From positions 1,984,001 through 2,048,000 of the forward strand of contig NZ_CP041405.1 in NCBI RefSeq assembly GCF_007066085.1: a stretch of 64,000 nucleotides of DNA, given 5' to 3'. Positions 17,959-27,245 of this stretch are shown here, piece by piece; within the stretch, counting starts at the first letter, position 1, and every line of letters begins with the position of its first letter. The position numbers were made by a program, and so were the translations under genes. The notes under the pieces were generated by a model, which saw nothing but the letters and a program-made list of their open reading frames with translations, was not told the origin of the DNA and did no database searches. Source of the DNA: Paenibacillus thiaminolyticus. GTDB taxonomy: Bacteria; Bacillota; Bacilli; Paenibacillales; Paenibacillaceae.

Positions 17959-19041
17959 TTAATTGGACCCTTTGCCCTTGATGCTCTCGTCCCAATGCTG
18001 CATCCATTCCTTCTCCTTCTCCGCCATGACCGCCCAATCCAGCGCCAGCGGCTTCAACTCCAGTCCTTGCAGCCATGCCGGGAGCGTCTCCTTGCTAATA
18101 TCCGTTCGCGTCGGAATCTGGTACAGCTTCTCCGCCAGCTCCACCCGCAGGTTGGAATCGAACAGGAATTCATAAAATTTCTTCGCTGCGTCCATGTTCT
18201 TGGCGCCCTTGACTACGCCGACCCCATCGACCAGAATCGGCGCGCCGCTGGCCGGATAGATGAAGTCGAACGGCTGATTCTGCAATTCCTTCTGGATCAT
18301 GATATCCTGCAGATTCCACAGCGACAGCGTGCCTTCCTCGCGCGCCAGCTTCAGATACAGGTTGGTTGGATCCTGGGCGTATTCCTTCGTATTGGCGTCG
18401 AGCTTCTTCAGCCACTCATAGCCTGGGGCAGGATCGTTCGCGTCTTGACGGTAGATCATGGCCGAATATATCGTTCGCATCGTTCCGGAAGCGAGCACGC
18501 CGCGAATAATGATTTTCCCTTTGTATTGGGGATCCAGCAGGTCATCCCAATCTTGGGGCGCTTCTTCTTTTTTCAACGCCGCGGAGTTGTACATGATCAC
18601 TTCCGGCAGCAGCATTTCGCCATACCAGCGATCCTCGCTGTCTTTGTACAGTTCCGGAATACTGTCGGCGAAGCTCGGCTTCACGCTGTCGAGCAGCCCC
18701 TCATCCGCCGCCGTCATTAAGGCCGACTGCGTTCCGCCCCACCAGAAGTCCGCCTGCGGGTTCGCTTTTTCCCCGCGCACGCGCTCCAAAATTTGCTGCG
18801 CCCCCATCGTAAGAACCTCCACCTCGACCTCCGGATGCTTCTCCTCGAACTTCGGTATGATTTCCTCGACGACATTCTTGTCTCTCGCCGTATAAATAAC
18901 GAGCTTCTGCTTCTCAGAGCCGTTATTTCCCGAGGGCTGGCCGCCTTCGGAAGAAGTGCTGCCGCTGCAGGCCGTCACCATCAGCATGACCATGCTGAGA
19001 CATGCCCCCATCAACCACTTAAGTGACTTTTTTGTGTGCAT
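17959..19041 (-). CDS. ABC transporter substrate-binding lipoprotein (iron/organic-ion type)
   Basis: 360 aa. Lipoprotein signal with lipobox VTAC (Cys about 25) followed by a Ser/Gly/Asn-rich linker. The mature part (LVIYTARDKNVVEEIIPKFEEKHPEVEVEVLT) is typical of FbpA/PotD-like class-F binding proteins. It captures the substrate outside the membrane for the ATPase/permease pair. First gene of the operon that runs to 7910. GGGAGG lies nine bases before the ATG. The conserved Tyr pair of classical FbpA is not obvious, so the ligand is probably not naked ferric iron. Confidence 0.9.
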   Translation of the reverse strand: MHTKKSLKWLMGACLSMVMLMVTACSGSTSSEGGQPSGNNGSEKQKLVIYTARDKNVVEEIIPKFEEKHPEVEVEVLTMGAQQILERVRGEKANPQADFWWGGTQSALMTAADEGLLDSVKPSFADSIPELYKDSEDRWYGEMLLPEVIMYNSAALKKEEAPQDWDDLLDPQYKGKIIIRGVLASGTMRTIYSAMIYRQDANDPAPGYEWLKKLDANTKEYAQDPTNLYLKLAREEGTLSLWNLQDIMIQKELQNQPFDFIYPASGAPILVDGVGVVKGAKNMDAAKKFYEFLFDSNLRVELAEKLYQIPTRTDISKETLPAWLQGLELKPLALDWAVMAEKEKEWMQHWDESIKGKGSN

Positions 19042-19304
19042 CTTCTTTGACCTCCCGATAATATCGAATTTTTTTGTTTTTCAGAAAAATTCTTCTCTTT
19101 CATTTACCTCTGATCTGTTACAAAATAACTTAAAAGTTAATTTATAGTATTTCTTGTTAATAAAAGCTGGCTGAATTCTTGGTGTTTTTTCGCTGGGAGA
19201 GTTATCTTGAAGTTGCTGCTCTTCGTCATGATGAGGAACGTCTGAACCGCCCAAAAGCAGGGCGGCAGGATGATGTGAAAAGAGCGGATAGAGTTGGTTG
19301 AGTA
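19042..19304. promoter_or_regulatory. Operon promoter region with a palindrome
   Basis: AT-rich upstream of the binding-protein gene. TAACTT (19126-19131) and AAGTTA (19134-19139) form an inverted repeat, and GTTAATAAAAG follows nearby, resembling a half of the ROK-type site at 20514-20534. I could not place a convincing -35/-10 pair. The rest, up to 19304, shows no gene. Confidence 0.4.
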
Positions 19305-20483
19305 CTACCTTTTTACAGTTGAAGATGGTGAAAAAGCTTCAAGCGCGCAATGGATCGCCCCGATAAGTCCCGCCTGATCGCCGAGCGCAGCCATTTTGAT
19401 CTCAGGAACGGAAGGTACCCAATCATTGAGCCATTGCCGGATGGCAGCGATCCCCTCGTCCCCGATATGCAGCATTTCTCCGCTCAGAATGAGCAGTTCC
19501 GGATCCATGACACTCGTAATATTGGCAATGCCATAGGTCCAGTGCCGGCACACGTCGTCAAGCAGTCTCCGGGCTCCTTCATGTCCGCGGCCCGCCTGGC
19601 CGGCGATCTGCTTCATCATGCTCGTGTCCTCGTCAATCGCGGGAAGGACGCTTCTCGCTTTGTCGCGGATCGCCCGTATGGAATAATTCCGCTCGAATAC
19701 GCCGTATTCTCCCTTGGCCTGCTTCCCGACGGGGCCGACGACCATATACCCAATCTCGCCGCTCGCTTCCTTGGCTCCGCGGTATAGCTGCCCGTCGATC
19801 ATAATTCCGGCGCCGATTCCCGTACCCGCATACATATACACCAGATTGGAATGCCCAACCCCGATCCCCTTGTAATATTCACCGAGCGTCATCAGGTTGA
19901 CGTCATTCTCAATCGCTACGGGCAGTCCGAGGACGGCCTCGATTTCGCGCTGCACCGGCAACCCCATCCACCCCGTACTCGGAGCGTAGCTTACCGTTCC
20001 GGAGCTTCGCCGGGTAATGCCCGGCAATCCCAGCCCCATGCCAAGCAGCCATTCTCTATGAAAGCCGCTCTCCTCAAGCAGGGCCGCCAGCCCTTGCTCC
20101 ATGCTCTCAATGGCCGCTTCCCCATTCATCGGATGAGGCAGGCAAGCCGTGCGCTGGACTAGCAGTTCTCCTCGCAGATTAGCAAGGGCCAATTGCAGGG
20201 TGCTGCCTTCGAACACCGCGCCGATAACGCCGTATGCTTGAAAGTTATATTCCAGAAGAATCGGTCTTCTCCCGCCCTTCGATTCTCCGAACCCCACTTC
20301 GTTGATTAACCCTTCCGCAATCATCTCATCAACCAAAGCGGAGACGCACGGACGGCTCAGCTCCGTTAATTTCGCCAAACCGGCTCTCGATACACGCGGG
20401 TGTTCTCTGAGCTGATGAAGAATTCCTTCCCGGTTCATCCGCTTCACCAGCTTGGCATTTCCCGTCTGGCCTCTGCTAATCAA
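19305..20483 (-). CDS. ROK family transcriptional regulator (NagC/XylR type)
   Basis: 392 aa. N-terminal winged helix-turn-helix (about 12-75: GILHQLREHPRVSRAGLAKL, then SRPCVSALVDEMIAEGLI), then a ROK sugar-kinase-like domain with ASGEIGYMVVG. The ROK zinc motif (CxCGxxGCxE) is replaced by GPVGKQAKGEYGVFE, with no cysteines, so this protein is a sensor without the structural zinc and very probably without kinase activity. Start is TTG at 20483 with GGGGGAG five bases upstream. Positioned directly upstream of the ABC/deacetylase cluster on the same strand, it probably represses it and responds to a sugar derivative. Confidence 0.9.
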   Translation of the reverse strand: MISRGQTGNAKLVKRMNREGILHQLREHPRVSRAGLAKLTELSRPCVSALVDEMIAEGLINEVGFGESKGGRRPILLEYNFQAYGVIGAVFEGSTLQLALANLRGELLVQRTACLPHPMNGEAAIESMEQGLAALLEESGFHREWLLGMGLGLPGITRRSSGTVSYAPSTGWMGLPVQREIEAVLGLPVAIENDVNLMTLGEYYKGIGVGHSNLVYMYAGTGIGAGIMIDGQLYRGAKEASGEIGYMVVGPVGKQAKGEYGVFERNYSIRAIRDKARSVLPAIDEDTSMMKQIAGQAGRGHEGARRLLDDVCRHWTYGIANITSVMDPELLILSGEMLHIGDEGIAAIRQWLNDWVPSVPEIKMAALGDQAGLIGAIHCALEAFSPSSTVKR

Positions 20484-20513
20484 TTCACTCCCCCCTTTCC
20501 GCTAAGTTCGTAG

Positions 20514-20534
20514 TTTGTTAAAGTAATTAACAAA
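20514..20534. promoter_or_regulatory. Candidate ROK operator
   Basis: Perfect inverted repeat TTTGTTAA-N5-TTAACAAA, 31 bases upstream of the ROK start. It closely resembles XylR/NagC-type operators, so autoregulation is likely. Confidence 0.7.
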
Positions 20535-20712
20535 GTTTGGTTGCATCCATTCTATTGTATCCGCTTACAAAATGTCAACCTTAATTTTTCAAGATCTGTA
20601 ATTCTACGAAGAAAATAAAGTATTAGACTGGATGTTTTTATTCCACGCTGTTCTTCGAATCGTCATACATTCAGACTCCAATAATTAAGTTTTAGTCTAA
20701 GCTTAGAGATTG

Positions 20713-20792
20713 AAACAGCGACAGCCAAGGACAAGAAAATAAAGTCCTAGACTGTCGCTGTTTTATTCAACTAACGTTCCCCGTTAGTTGAA
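20713..20792. terminator. Two adjacent strong hairpins (terminator region)
   Basis: AAACAGCGACAG (20713-20724) pairs with CTGTCGCTGTTT (20752-20763) with an inner AGGAC/GTCCT stem, followed by TATT. Then TTCAACTAACG (20766-20776) pairs perfectly with CGTTAGTTGAA (20782-20792). They lie between the VOC gene's 3' end and the ROK promoter, and probably end VOC transcription (minus strand). The phrase AAAATAAAGT..TAGACTG occurs twice (near 20612 and 20738), suggesting a duplicated element. Nothing else is seen at 20535-20817. Confidence 0.6.
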
Positions 20793-20817
20793 CGTTTGCT
20801 TGATAATAAATTTATTT

Positions 20818-21159
20818 CTATTTCTTTTGTATAAGTCCAAGCCCCAGTCCTGTGGAATCAACCAAGTATGCAAGAAAGAAATCATCAAACTCCATTTTCT
20901 CTCGTACAGTCAATGCACCATAGTCCTTTGCCTTGGAAATAGCTTCATCAATTGAACTAACTTCGATTTGTATACGAGTACCATGAGGGTAGTCATGTGG
21001 TCCTTGAGCAATTCCACCTGAAATGCCTCCAGTAGTCACAGATCGATAACCCCATTGGGGTTCTTTTACTTCCCAGCCAAAAACATTAGAATAAAAATTA
21101 GCTGCTTTTTCTGCATCCTGACTATTTAACTCAAAACCAATAACTTTCCCCACGTTCAT
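20818..21159 (-). CDS. VOC family protein (glyoxalase/bleomycin-resistance fold)
   Basis: 113 aa, one vicinal-oxygen-chelate module: VIGFELNSQDAEKAANFYSNVFGW at the N-terminus, then EVSSIDEAISKAKDYG and a C-terminal DSTGLGLGLIQ. It is of the predicted-enzyme subgroup related to glyoxalase proteins, cytoplasmic. Metal ligands are not clear, and the substrate is unknown. AT-rich compared with the preceding cluster, like the IS remnant and kinase gene next to it, suggesting an acquired segment from about 20.6 to 24.4 kb. Confidence 0.85.
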   Translation of the reverse strand: MNVGKVIGFELNSQDAEKAANFYSNVFGWEVKEPQWGYRSVTTGGISGGIAQGPHDYPHGTRIQIEVSSIDEAISKAKDYGALTVREKMEFDDFFLAYLVDSTGLGLGLIQKK

Positions 21160-21307
21160 TCCTTCTTTCCAATTGGAATTTAGAATTTCTAAGGAACTAT
21201 TCTACAATCGACACTAAAACCCTTCTATTTTGTTCCATTAACCTGTCCGTCAGCTTAATGAAGTGCCGGCAGTCTAATGTAGTGTAGCGCTTAGGAGAAA
21301 TAAAGTA

Positions 21308-21362
21308 AGCCTATCACTTTTATTTGGAGGTTACTAACTTCCAATTAATAAAGGGATAGGCT
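21308..21362. repeat. Nested inverted repeat next to the IS110-type remnant
   Basis: AGCCTATC (21308-21315) pairs with GATAGGCT (21355-21362), with an inner near-perfect stem TTGGAGGTTA/TAACTTCCAA. It lies downstream of the transposase 3' end. The same AGCCTATCA word occurs at 23077-23085 on the other side of the element, within another hairpin closed by AGGCT at 23093-23097, so these may mark the original element's edges. Confidence 0.5.
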
Positions 21363-21401
21363 CTCTTTGGTATTAAATAAGGCAGTGTAAGGTATGTGCG
21401 A

Positions 21402-22845
21402 CTACAAAACATCATCATCCGCTAACTCATCTGCCTGGCGTTCATAATCTTCTACATTAGCTGGGATCTTTAATTTTACTTTATCGCCATCAAGGATTAC
21501 TCCCATTTTAGTCGCATGTTTGAACGGATCATATAGTTCGTTGTTTTTGAGACATGAGTATAGAACTTGTGCAATCTTACCGCATACATGACCTATAGCT
21601 TTTCTCTTGGCCATTCCTCGATCAACTAATCGTTTATAGTAAACGCGAAACTATTTTCGCTTATTTTGGGGGATATTAACAGAAAAGTCATTAAGAATAG
21701 AACTCTGCGTGTATCTCTAACACCCTCGTAATGTCTGCCTACTCTTAAAAACGGAAGTGCCCGAGATTTTATTCTCTGCGGCTACACCAAGGTACTTTTT
21801 AAGCTCTAAATATGTTGAGAAACGTTCAACATCACCAATAGCGCCGATAAATGTACACGCCATAGATTCACTCATAATAAGGAAGGACATAAGTATCTTT
21901 GTATAAGGATGCGGTTGATATCCTTTTTCTTTATCGCCATAAAGCAGGGAAGCAATCTGTTTATCCATACTTTTAATTGCTTCATCTATGCGAAAAGCTT
22001 CTTCAATGAGCCACGTTTGCCGTTCAGCTAGGTGCGGAATGTTCAAGGATAATGTGTTTGGTAACAGTTCAGCTAAGGTCTTAGAAGCTTTTGTAGCAAA
22101 TAGTTTTTGCACCAATAGTTATTAGAGTTTGTCTTAGCTCATCCTGAGTTGCCTTGGCCATTTCTTGGCCTGTAGGATACTTTAGTGCAAGTTTGAGGAC
22201 ACTTAACGCACCTGTCTTCTTAAAAGCTCGTTTAAGTTCAGGATTGGTTACAGAAAATAATTGCTGGACTTGATTCTTACGTCTTGTTAATTGAGTAGTA
22301 AGTAACCAGCGATCTCTAGTTAATGTGCGGTACAAAACCTGCTCTGCACTTGCAGGACGAACTATTCGCACAGATCGCATATCTGGATGAAGGGTTTTAT
22401 GCCATCCCATATAGGCCATGATTCTAGCATCAATTTCATCGGATTTTTCATTAAGTCCTAGCTGGCGTTCACGAAAATCTTTTACTGCTTTATTTTCAAC
22501 CTGATATATAGAATAACCTCGATCCAATAAAACTCGAACAACTAAATATGAATAATGCCCACCAGTTGGCTCCAGTAATATAAAGAAATCCTGGGATTTA
22601 TATCCGAATTGTGCTTGAATATCTTATAAAGCATGGATGAACTTTGTAATCCCTTGACTATCCGAGTTAAACTTCATTGTTTTACTGCGTTTCCATTCCT
22701 TCTCACTGCGGAACTTTTCAAACGGAATGCAAGCAGCAACATGGAAATCCGAACCGATATCTATTCCAACATAGAAGGGATAAAAAGATTTAGAGTTGTC
22801 TTGGCCTTCATTAATTCTTGCATCCGTAAGAATAAAATTATTCAA
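21402..22845 (-). pseudogene. Decayed IS110-family transposase
   Basis: Pieces of one IS110-type transposase lie in order on the minus strand. N-terminal DEDD domain 22626-22845 (PFYVGIDIGSDFHVAACIP), an in-frame TAA at 22624-22626, then the continuation (FILLEPTGGHYSYLVVRVLLDRG...EKSDEIDARIMAY) to 22081. A frameshift leads to 21717-22115 (LAERQTWLIEEAF...FIGAIGDVERFSTYLELKKYLGV, the helix-hairpin-helix-like C-terminal region). Further lesions come before the C-terminal tail 21402-21614 (MAKRKAIGHVCGKIAQVLYS). One stop plus at least two frame disruptions mean it is inactive. Ends of the element are not certain because IS110 elements lack long terminal inverted repeats. Confidence 0.88.
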
Positions 22846-23489
22846 CTTATGATCACCTATTTACATTCATTAGCACCAGACCAACCAAGTTTTCTTAAGA
22901 GCTCCGCAGTGGGCCCAATGTAGCATGTCAGGTTTCAGAGTCAGTGCATTACCCAAAATAAACTTAGTGGTCGAGTATTCGCCTCAACACTTTAAAGGGC
23001 TCTCTGTTGTGTTCTTTCGACGTGTGGAAACATTTTCCTTCTTTATTCTGTTAAGTTCTTTGTTTTTATGCAAAAAAGCCTATCATATTGACAGGCTGAT
23101 AATTTATCAGTGTGTGCAGTGCCAAGAACATGGAGCGCCTCAATTCTGTTAAAGAAGTCCTAGAGGGGTTACCTGCTGGCTCCAAACCTATTAGGGGCGG
23201 TTGTTTCCCTGAGAGGTCACTGCACAATATATATACGACTCTTTAACGCCAAATCCTCTAAGTATGTACCAGTTACCACAACACTTTATAGAAGTCTTAT
23301 ATGCTCCACGTTAGACTCAGGGGTTAACTGGTACACATGTATTTTAGTATGTTGTTTAAAAGTGGTAAAAGGCAATTTATTGAGCTAATGTTCTGCGTTA
23401 GCGTAATAAACTCTGTGAACTCTGTCAAATGCCCCGAAGCATGAAACAGGGTGTTATCTGAAGGATAAGGATACGGCTTCAATGAACTA
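22846..23489. other. Gene-free AT-rich stretch with inverted repeats
   Basis: 644 bases with no supportable gene. Contains the AGCCT...AGGCT hairpin at 23077-23097 and a perfect 10-bp inverted repeat, GTACCAGTTA (23266-23275) and TAACTGGTAC (23325-23334). Probably leftover transposon-flanking DNA. Confidence 0.5.
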
Positions 23490-24086
23490 CTAACTCGTAC
23501 TGCTTCTTTTATTTAGCTTCTTAAAAGCAGAATATTCACGATTTGATCCAATAAAATTTAATATCAAATTGGCGCATTCATCTGGACTCAAGATTTCAGT
23601 ATTTAGTTCAAGGTCATACTCATTAAAGCAATAAACTTTATCATACTGTGAGATTGCTAAACCAATCTCTCTATCGCCCCTTAGTTTTTCTCTCCTAATA
23701 AGCTCCTCTTTCGAGCAAGTTACTCCTACAAGCAGTACAGGATGATCCATTAATAAACCTAGAAATGTATTAAATCGATCATCAGTATCATTTACTGTAT
23801 CTACAACGATATTCGTCCCCATTACCGACATAAATTTAATTGTTGAATAAAACAAAGTAATCAATGGTTCAATAATTATATGGGTTGGGCCTTGCACATC
23901 ATCTGCATATTTGGTGTTAATGAAATCAATGTAGTCATGAAACAATCCATTAAAAAAATCATCAATTGATAAATGATAAAACGAGATTTCATTTTGGTTT
24001 AATAGTTCAGTCGCTATGGAAGTCTTTCCGGAACTTGAAGTTCCATTTAGAAAAACTATTATCCCTTGCTTCAATTTAATCATCAC
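23490..24086 (-). CDS. Chloramphenicol phosphotransferase-like P-loop kinase
   Basis: 198 aa of the CPT fold. Walker A NGTSSSGKT (14-22), the Asp of HLSIDDFF at the position of the catalytic Asp37 of Streptomyces CPT, a core VLLVGVTCSKEELIRREKLRGDR, and the C-terminal YDLELNTEILSPDECA. CPT phosphorylates the 3'-hydroxyl of chloramphenicol in the producer; many homologues have unknown substrates, so a resistance role is only possible. Start taken as GTG at 24086 within GAAGAGGTG; ATG at 24083 is equally possible. AT-rich and beside IS remnants, so probably acquired. Confidence 0.82.
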   Translation of the reverse strand: MMIKLKQGIIVFLNGTSSSGKTSIATELLNQNEISFYHLSIDDFFNGLFHDYIDFINTKYADDVQGPTHIIIEPLITLFYSTIKFMSVMGTNIVVDTVNDTDDRFNTFLGLLMDHPVLLVGVTCSKEELIRREKLRGDREIGLAISQYDKVYCFNEYDLELNTEILSPDECANLILNFIGSNREYSAFKKLNKRSSTS

Positions 24087-24446
24087 CTCTTCAAATAATA
24101 ATCATTGCGTAGCTTTCAGATAACGTATTTTTGCGAGCATAGTAAAATCCGTCATAATTAAGGTATTCGTGTAGTGATTAAGCAATCCTGCCAGTTAGTT
24201 CAATTAAAAAGGACGCTCCCACGCCTTCGCTTGGGCTACGACCTCCTCATTATATTCCATTTCCAATTACCAATTAAAGAACGTACGCGGGTAGCATGTA
24301 GTGCTTAAACAGGGGACTTATCTTAACCTAAGCACTAAGAAAATACTTTATTTTTCTATCTAAATCTTTATTTTCTTCTGACAGTAATTCTGTTCTTCTC
24401 TCGGCGTTCCTGTCATAATCCGGCCAGCATTTCATCTTATCCGAAA
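24087..24446. other. Gene-free AT-rich intergenic region
   Basis: No gene or RNA recognised in about 360 bases. Base composition changes from AT-rich to GC-rich close to 24420, marking the right edge of the acquired-looking segment. Confidence 0.5.
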
Positions 24447-24476
24447 AACAGCCGATGACGGCGGTCATCGGCTGTT
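24447..24476 (-). terminator. Intrinsic terminator of the propeller-protein gene
   Basis: AACAGCCGATGAC (24447-24459) and GTCATCGGCTGTT (24464-24476): perfect 13-bp stem with a 4-base loop, followed on the minus strand by TTTTTCGG. Confidence 0.9.
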
Positions 24477-24508
24477 GCATCCTGCGTCAAGCAAACGAGA
24501 GGCCAGGA

Positions 24509-27202
24509 TCAGCGGTGATGGGCCGTAACCTGAATTTTCTTGACATTGGCTTCATCGATGTAATAAATGTGCTCGTTGCCCTGAGCGTCCTTGGCCAGCG
24601 TCATGAAGGCGATCTCCTGGAATGTGCTGCCGTAATCCTCGGATAACGTGACATGCTCCAGCGTCTGCGGATCGATGACGGTAATCCGATCCGCCAGATC
24701 GATGTACAGCAAGCCGTCCTGCCCCCAATGCGGATGATATGGACGCCAGAAGCCGTAATTTTTCACATGCGGATAAATGTTTTTATAATCAAGAACGCGA
24801 TACGTCACCGGATCGAGCTTAAAGATGATCCCGTCGACGCCTCCCCATACGTTGCCGTCCGGCCCAATCGTCAAGCCGCTAATCATCACGGGTTGATCCA
24901 GCTCGGGAATATCCAGCGTAAATTCCTTGATTTTTTCTTTTTTGGCGACGTCCCACACGAACATTTTCGCCGTTTTTTCGGTTGCGCCGATGCCAAGCCC
25001 GCCAAAGACGGTGGTCGAACCGAATATTTTCCCGTCCTTATAGGCCAGACCGTTAATGCTCTGATTATGAACGATATCCCGGTACACTTCCTTCTGTCCC
25101 GTGCCTGGATAATAGATGGTCAGCGCCCCGCCTAATTTGCCGTAATCGGGGATCGTGCCGATCATGATAAAATCATCCGTGGCCCGCATCACATAAGGGC
25201 GATCCTGCTCCGAGCCAATCTGGAACACCTCCTTCGCTTGGGGAAGCGGCTGTGTCGTGTCCAATGAATAAATATGGCCTCCCGGATAAATACCGAAATA
25301 CATGTCGTTCCCGTAAGCGACAATGCCCTCCGCCTGCCCGAGGCTGAATGTCTTGAACGTGTCGGTGCGCGGATCGAACTGAACGCCGATCCCGCCCGGA
25401 TAACCGCTCATGTATACGTTGCCGTCGGGACCGTTCTCCATATTGTGCAGCGGATTGGCCGAGCCCTGGACGACGGAAGGAAGCGTCTTGCTCGTCTCCG
25501 CGTCCACATTGAATACGGAAGTCTTGCCGTCACGCTGCATCGTGACGAACGACTGGCCCGGGAAGCCCGGATCATCGCGGAACTCGACCCAGGCGGCGCC
25601 GCGGAAGGAAGTGCCGTAGCGCATGGAGGTCATCCGCGCTTCGAACGTCGTCAGATCGATCTCAGTGATGACTCCGTTGGCGGGAACATACACTTTGCCG
25701 TCCTTCGTCACGAGCTGGTTGAAGGAGAATACGCCTGCGCCCTGCGTGCCGCCGATGTTTTTGCCGACGACATGCGGCAGCCATTCTCCCCGTTCGAGAT
25801 CATAGAACAGCAAAGCCATCTGCGGATCGCCGAACTTCACCAGCAAATAACGGTCGACGATCGCCATATCGTAGGCGAACGGCACATCTGCGGGATTCAC
25901 GCCAAGCAGCCCCGCGACCGGGCCGGAAATGACCTCCTTCACGCCGCTCTCCACATTGAGCTTGACGATCGCGCCCGTGGTACCGATCCCCGCGTAAATA
26001 TAGCCGTTGTGATAGGCCATCGACCGCACATATTCCTGATTGCCCATCATGCGGCCATAATCGCGGTACGTTTTTGCTGCGGGATCATACTTGAATACTT
26101 TGCCTTGCTGGAAGGTGCCGCCATACACATTGCCCTTGTCATCGGTGACGAGCGACCAGATCGATTTCTCGCCCGGAAGCGGCTCGCCCAGGCTGCTCAC
26201 CGTCTTCGTCCGCGGGGAGTAGCTCCACAACTCTCCCCGGTTGCTGCCCGTCATTATCGCCGCGATATAGACGGTTCCATCCGGGGCGATCGTATGGCGC
26301 CATACCGTATGAACCCCCTCCAGCGGGAACGAGCGAAGCAGCTTGTTGCTCTCGATATCCACGACGCTGAACACGGCCGTATCGCCCTGCGCGGTCGAGT
26401 ACATCGTCGCCCGCCCGTCCTCTACGCCGGCGACGGCATCGTTGATCGCTACCGTGAAGACGGGAATGCCCAGATCAACCGGAGGCGCAAAGGTTCTTCC
26501 CTTGAAGCTGATCTCTCCTGCCGGCGGCTCGCCCGGCGATGTCTTCGGGTAGGTCACCTCGAAGTCATCATAATAGACTTCCGCCATCTGGTACTTGTTG
26601 ACCGAGGCGAAAATGCGGGCCGTCACCGCATTCGCAGGTGCCTTGCCCGATACTTGCACCTTCTGCCATTCGCCGTAGCCCGATGATATATGCTGGAGCA
26701 TATCGTCGCCGACCTGCTTCCCGCTGCCGTCATAATAGCGGAACAGGAGACTGGCGCTGCCGCTCTTCAGCAGCATCATGACCGAGCCGGTATAGGTTAT
26801 GCCCGGTTCGACCGTGAGCGGATCGCTCTGAACCGCGACGGCATGGTCGCGGCTCGTATCCGTAATCTTCAAGCTGTGCTTCCCGCGGTACGCTTCTTCC
26901 TTGCTGATCTCATGGCTTACAGCGCCTTCCACGCTGGCGAATATTGATGTCCAGCCCGGAATCGAGTCCTTCGCTGTCTGCTGCTCGAAGCCGGGATTTT
27001 TCACAGGCAGCGCCTTCGCCTCGGAACGAGTCTCTCCCTTGCCTTTATTGCCGGCTGCGGCCGTGGTCGCTGTCGCTTGATTGTTCGCATCTCCCACTGC
27101 TTCCGCCCCGGCGGCATTGCCGCATGTTATCACCGCCATCAGTACGGCCAGCACGGCACTTATTCGGCTGAACCGTTTGCTTCTCCACGGTACCATCATC
27201 AT
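24509..27202 (-). CDS. Secreted CBM4/9-like plus beta-propeller protein
   Basis: 897 aa. Signal peptide (SRISAVLAVLMAVITCGNAAGA). Residues about 65-225 form a CBM_4_9-like carbohydrate-binding module (VKNPGFEQQTAKDSIPGWTS ... YYDDFEVTYP). The rest, about 235-890, is a beta-propeller with repeating blades such as GTVYIAAIMTGSNRG, GNVYGGTFQQGKVFKYDP and GNVYMSGYPGGIGVQFDP. No catalytic motif recognised; it may bind glycans or be a divergent propeller-type lyase. ATG triplets at 27202, 27199 and 27196 follow AAGGAGG; spacing favours the last. A strong cre site lies 44 bases upstream, so carbon-catabolite control is likely. Monocistronic. Confidence 0.8.
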   Translation of the reverse strand: MMMVPWRSKRFSRISAVLAVLMAVITCGNAAGAEAVGDANNQATATTAAAGNKGKGETRSEAKALPVKNPGFEQQTAKDSIPGWTSIFASVEGAVSHEISKEEAYRGKHSLKITDTSRDHAVAVQSDPLTVEPGITYTGSVMMLLKSGSASLLFRYYDGSGKQVGDDMLQHISSGYGEWQKVQVSGKAPANAVTARIFASVNKYQMAEVYYDDFEVTYPKTSPGEPPAGEISFKGRTFAPPVDLGIPVFTVAINDAVAGVEDGRATMYSTAQGDTAVFSVVDIESNKLLRSFPLEGVHTVWRHTIAPDGTVYIAAIMTGSNRGELWSYSPRTKTVSSLGEPLPGEKSIWSLVTDDKGNVYGGTFQQGKVFKYDPAAKTYRDYGRMMGNQEYVRSMAYHNGYIYAGIGTTGAIVKLNVESGVKEVISGPVAGLLGVNPADVPFAYDMAIVDRYLLVKFGDPQMALLFYDLERGEWLPHVVGKNIGGTQGAGVFSFNQLVTKDGKVYVPANGVITEIDLTTFEARMTSMRYGTSFRGAAWVEFRDDPGFPGQSFVTMQRDGKTSVFNVDAETSKTLPSVVQGSANPLHNMENGPDGNVYMSGYPGGIGVQFDPRTDTFKTFSLGQAEGIVAYGNDMYFGIYPGGHIYSLDTTQPLPQAKEVFQIGSEQDRPYVMRATDDFIMIGTIPDYGKLGGALTIYYPGTGQKEVYRDIVHNQSINGLAYKDGKIFGSTTVFGGLGIGATEKTAKMFVWDVAKKEKIKEFTLDIPELDQPVMISGLTIGPDGNVWGGVDGIIFKLDPVTYRVLDYKNIYPHVKNYGFWRPYHPHWGQDGLLYIDLADRITVIDPQTLEHVTLSEDYGSTFQEIAFMTLAKDAQGNEHIYYIDEANVKKIQVTAHHR

Positions 27203-27245
27203 TACCCTCCTTCATGTCTTACCTCTGCTGTAGCGACCGCCAAAA

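Noticed and set aside
25274..26686. 470-codon + strand frame opposite the propeller-protein gene
   Set aside because: Antisense shadow in GC-rich DNA; His/Arg-rich translation with no family pattern, while the minus strand has a coherent secreted protein with signal peptide and ribosome binding site.
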